From assembly GCF_019711375.1 (NCBI RefSeq), contig NZ_CP081295.1, positions 1,488,001 to 1,552,000 of the forward strand: a stretch of DNA of 64,000 nt, given 5' to 3'. A program made the position numbers and the translations under genes. Below the pieces are notes generated by a model that was not told where the DNA came from, made no database searches, and saw only the letters and a list, made by a program, of their open reading frames with translations. The DNA is from Qipengyuania aurantiaca. Lineage in GTDB: Bacteria > Pseudomonadota > Alphaproteobacteria > Sphingomonadales > Sphingomonadaceae. This document shows positions 63,476 through 64,000 of this stretch, piece by piece; within the stretch, counting starts at the first letter, position 1, and every line of letters begins with the position of its first letter.

Positions 63476-64000
63476 ATGGGCCTCGCTACCCAACACAAGA
63501 AGCTGGAAAAGAACATTAACCTACTCGCGATCTTCTCCTTCATCGCAGTGTCGATCGGGGGCATCGTCGAGATTGCGCCTTTGTTCTGGATCGACAACAC
63601 GATCGAGGAAGTAGAGGGAATGCGACCCTACACGCCGCTGGAGCAAGCGGGGCGCAACATTTACGTGCGTGAGGGCTGCTATTCCTGCCACAGTCAAATG
63701 ATCCGTCCGTTCCGCGACGAGGTGGAGCGTTACGGACATTACAGCCTCGCCGCCGAAAGCATGTATGATCATCCCTTCCAATGGGGTTCGAAGCGCACGG
63801 GGCCTGACCTGGCGCGCGTCGGCGGGCGGTATTCGGACGAATGGCACGTCCAGCATCTCGGGGATCCGCAAAGCGTGGTCCCGGAAAGCATCATGCCAAA
63901 ATACTCGTTCCTCGGTGACACGCCGCTCAATACGGACAACGCTGCCGCCATGCTGGTTGCTCTTAGAAGGGTTGGCGTCCCCTACTCGGATCGCGACGTT
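63476..64000 (+). CDS. ccoO: cbb3 oxidase subunit II (CcoO), 3' end beyond window
   Basis: First 175 codons of ccoO. One N-terminal membrane anchor ([23 protein letters not shown]), then a mono-haem c domain: the haem site CYSCH at residues 68-72 ([15 protein letters not shown]), [28 protein letters not shown] with the Met axial ligand. Transfers electrons to CcoN. Continues to the right edge, where ccoQ and ccoP are expected. Confidence 0.95.
   Translation, partial: MGLATQHKKLEKNINLLAIFSFIAVSIGGIVEIAPLFWIDNTIEEVEGMRPYTPLEQAGRNIYVREGCYSCHSQMIRPFRDEVERYGHYSLAAESMYDHPFQWGSKRTGPDLARVGGRYSDEWHVQHLGDPQSVVPESIMPKYSFLGDTPLNTDNAAAMLVALRRVGVPYSDRDV

Overview
The window looks like a Sphingomonadales-type alphaproteobacterium (high GC, closely overlapping genes, an F-like transfer operon of the kind found on sphingomonad plasmids and integrative elements, and an FNR-controlled cbb3 oxidase). 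The order assignment is inferred from protein character, not from a 16S or database match. No rRNA, tRNA, CRISPR array, integrase or replication gene was recognised.

Layout. (1) 1-16.9 kb is a defence-type island. A WYL-domain regulator (7008-7922), a SNF2-type helicase with a C-terminal DUF3883 domain (3508-7011) and a sacsin/NOV-like GHKL ATPase (3511 to beyond the left edge) form one leftward operon. A second unit diverges from the same promoter region: DUF2188 protein, TIR protein, 54-aa zinc ribbon, and a large Fe-S RecB-like nuclease/SF1 helicase. Convergent to it lie a PLD-like protein and an unrecognised 517-aa protein. (2) 16.9-18.6 kb is a hipBA toxin-antitoxin pair, close enough to the two preceding genes to share a transcript. 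(3) 18.9-36.6 kb is a nearly complete F-type mating-pair-formation operon, read right to left: traA, L, E, K, B, dsbC, traV, traC, a membrane protein, trbI, an S26 peptidase, traW, traU, trbC, traN, traF, traH, traG. Relaxase and coupling protein are not in the window. Divergent regulators (HTH and AlpA-like) follow at 37.0-37.7 kb. The intergenic region between the operons holds two perfect GTTC-N7-GTTC boxes, the alphaproteobacterial LexA consensus, one upstream of each direction.

(4) 38-47.7 kb is zinc/cadmium/cobalt resistance: a His-rich periplasmic protein, czcC, czcB, czcA and a P1B-4 ATPase in one operon, then DUF3703, a CDF-like transporter and a divergent CadR/PbrR-like MerR regulator with a textbook 19-bp-spacer promoter. 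(5) 47.9-56.2 kb is copper resistance: copB and the copA multicopper oxidase leftward; csoR, a frameshifted DUF2231 gene, a lipoprotein, a DUF411 protein, a YHS-type Cu+ ATPase, a K+ channel-like protein and a DUF305 protein rightward, with two CsoR-type operators between. (6) 56.2-58.1 kb is decayed DNA: a frameshifted alpha/beta-hydrolase fragment cut by a degenerate IS3-family element. (7) 58.4-64.0 kb is a low-oxygen module: nnrS, a membrane protein, an Fe-S FNR regulator, a second Crp/Fnr protein, ccoN and the start of ccoO, with three FNR boxes.

Taken together the window reads as a mobile element carrying defence, conjugation and metal-resistance cargo, abutting a possibly chromosomal microaerobic respiration locus. 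The most interesting uncharacterised part is the WYL-controlled helicase/sacsin-ATPase plus TIR/nuclease-helicase island.
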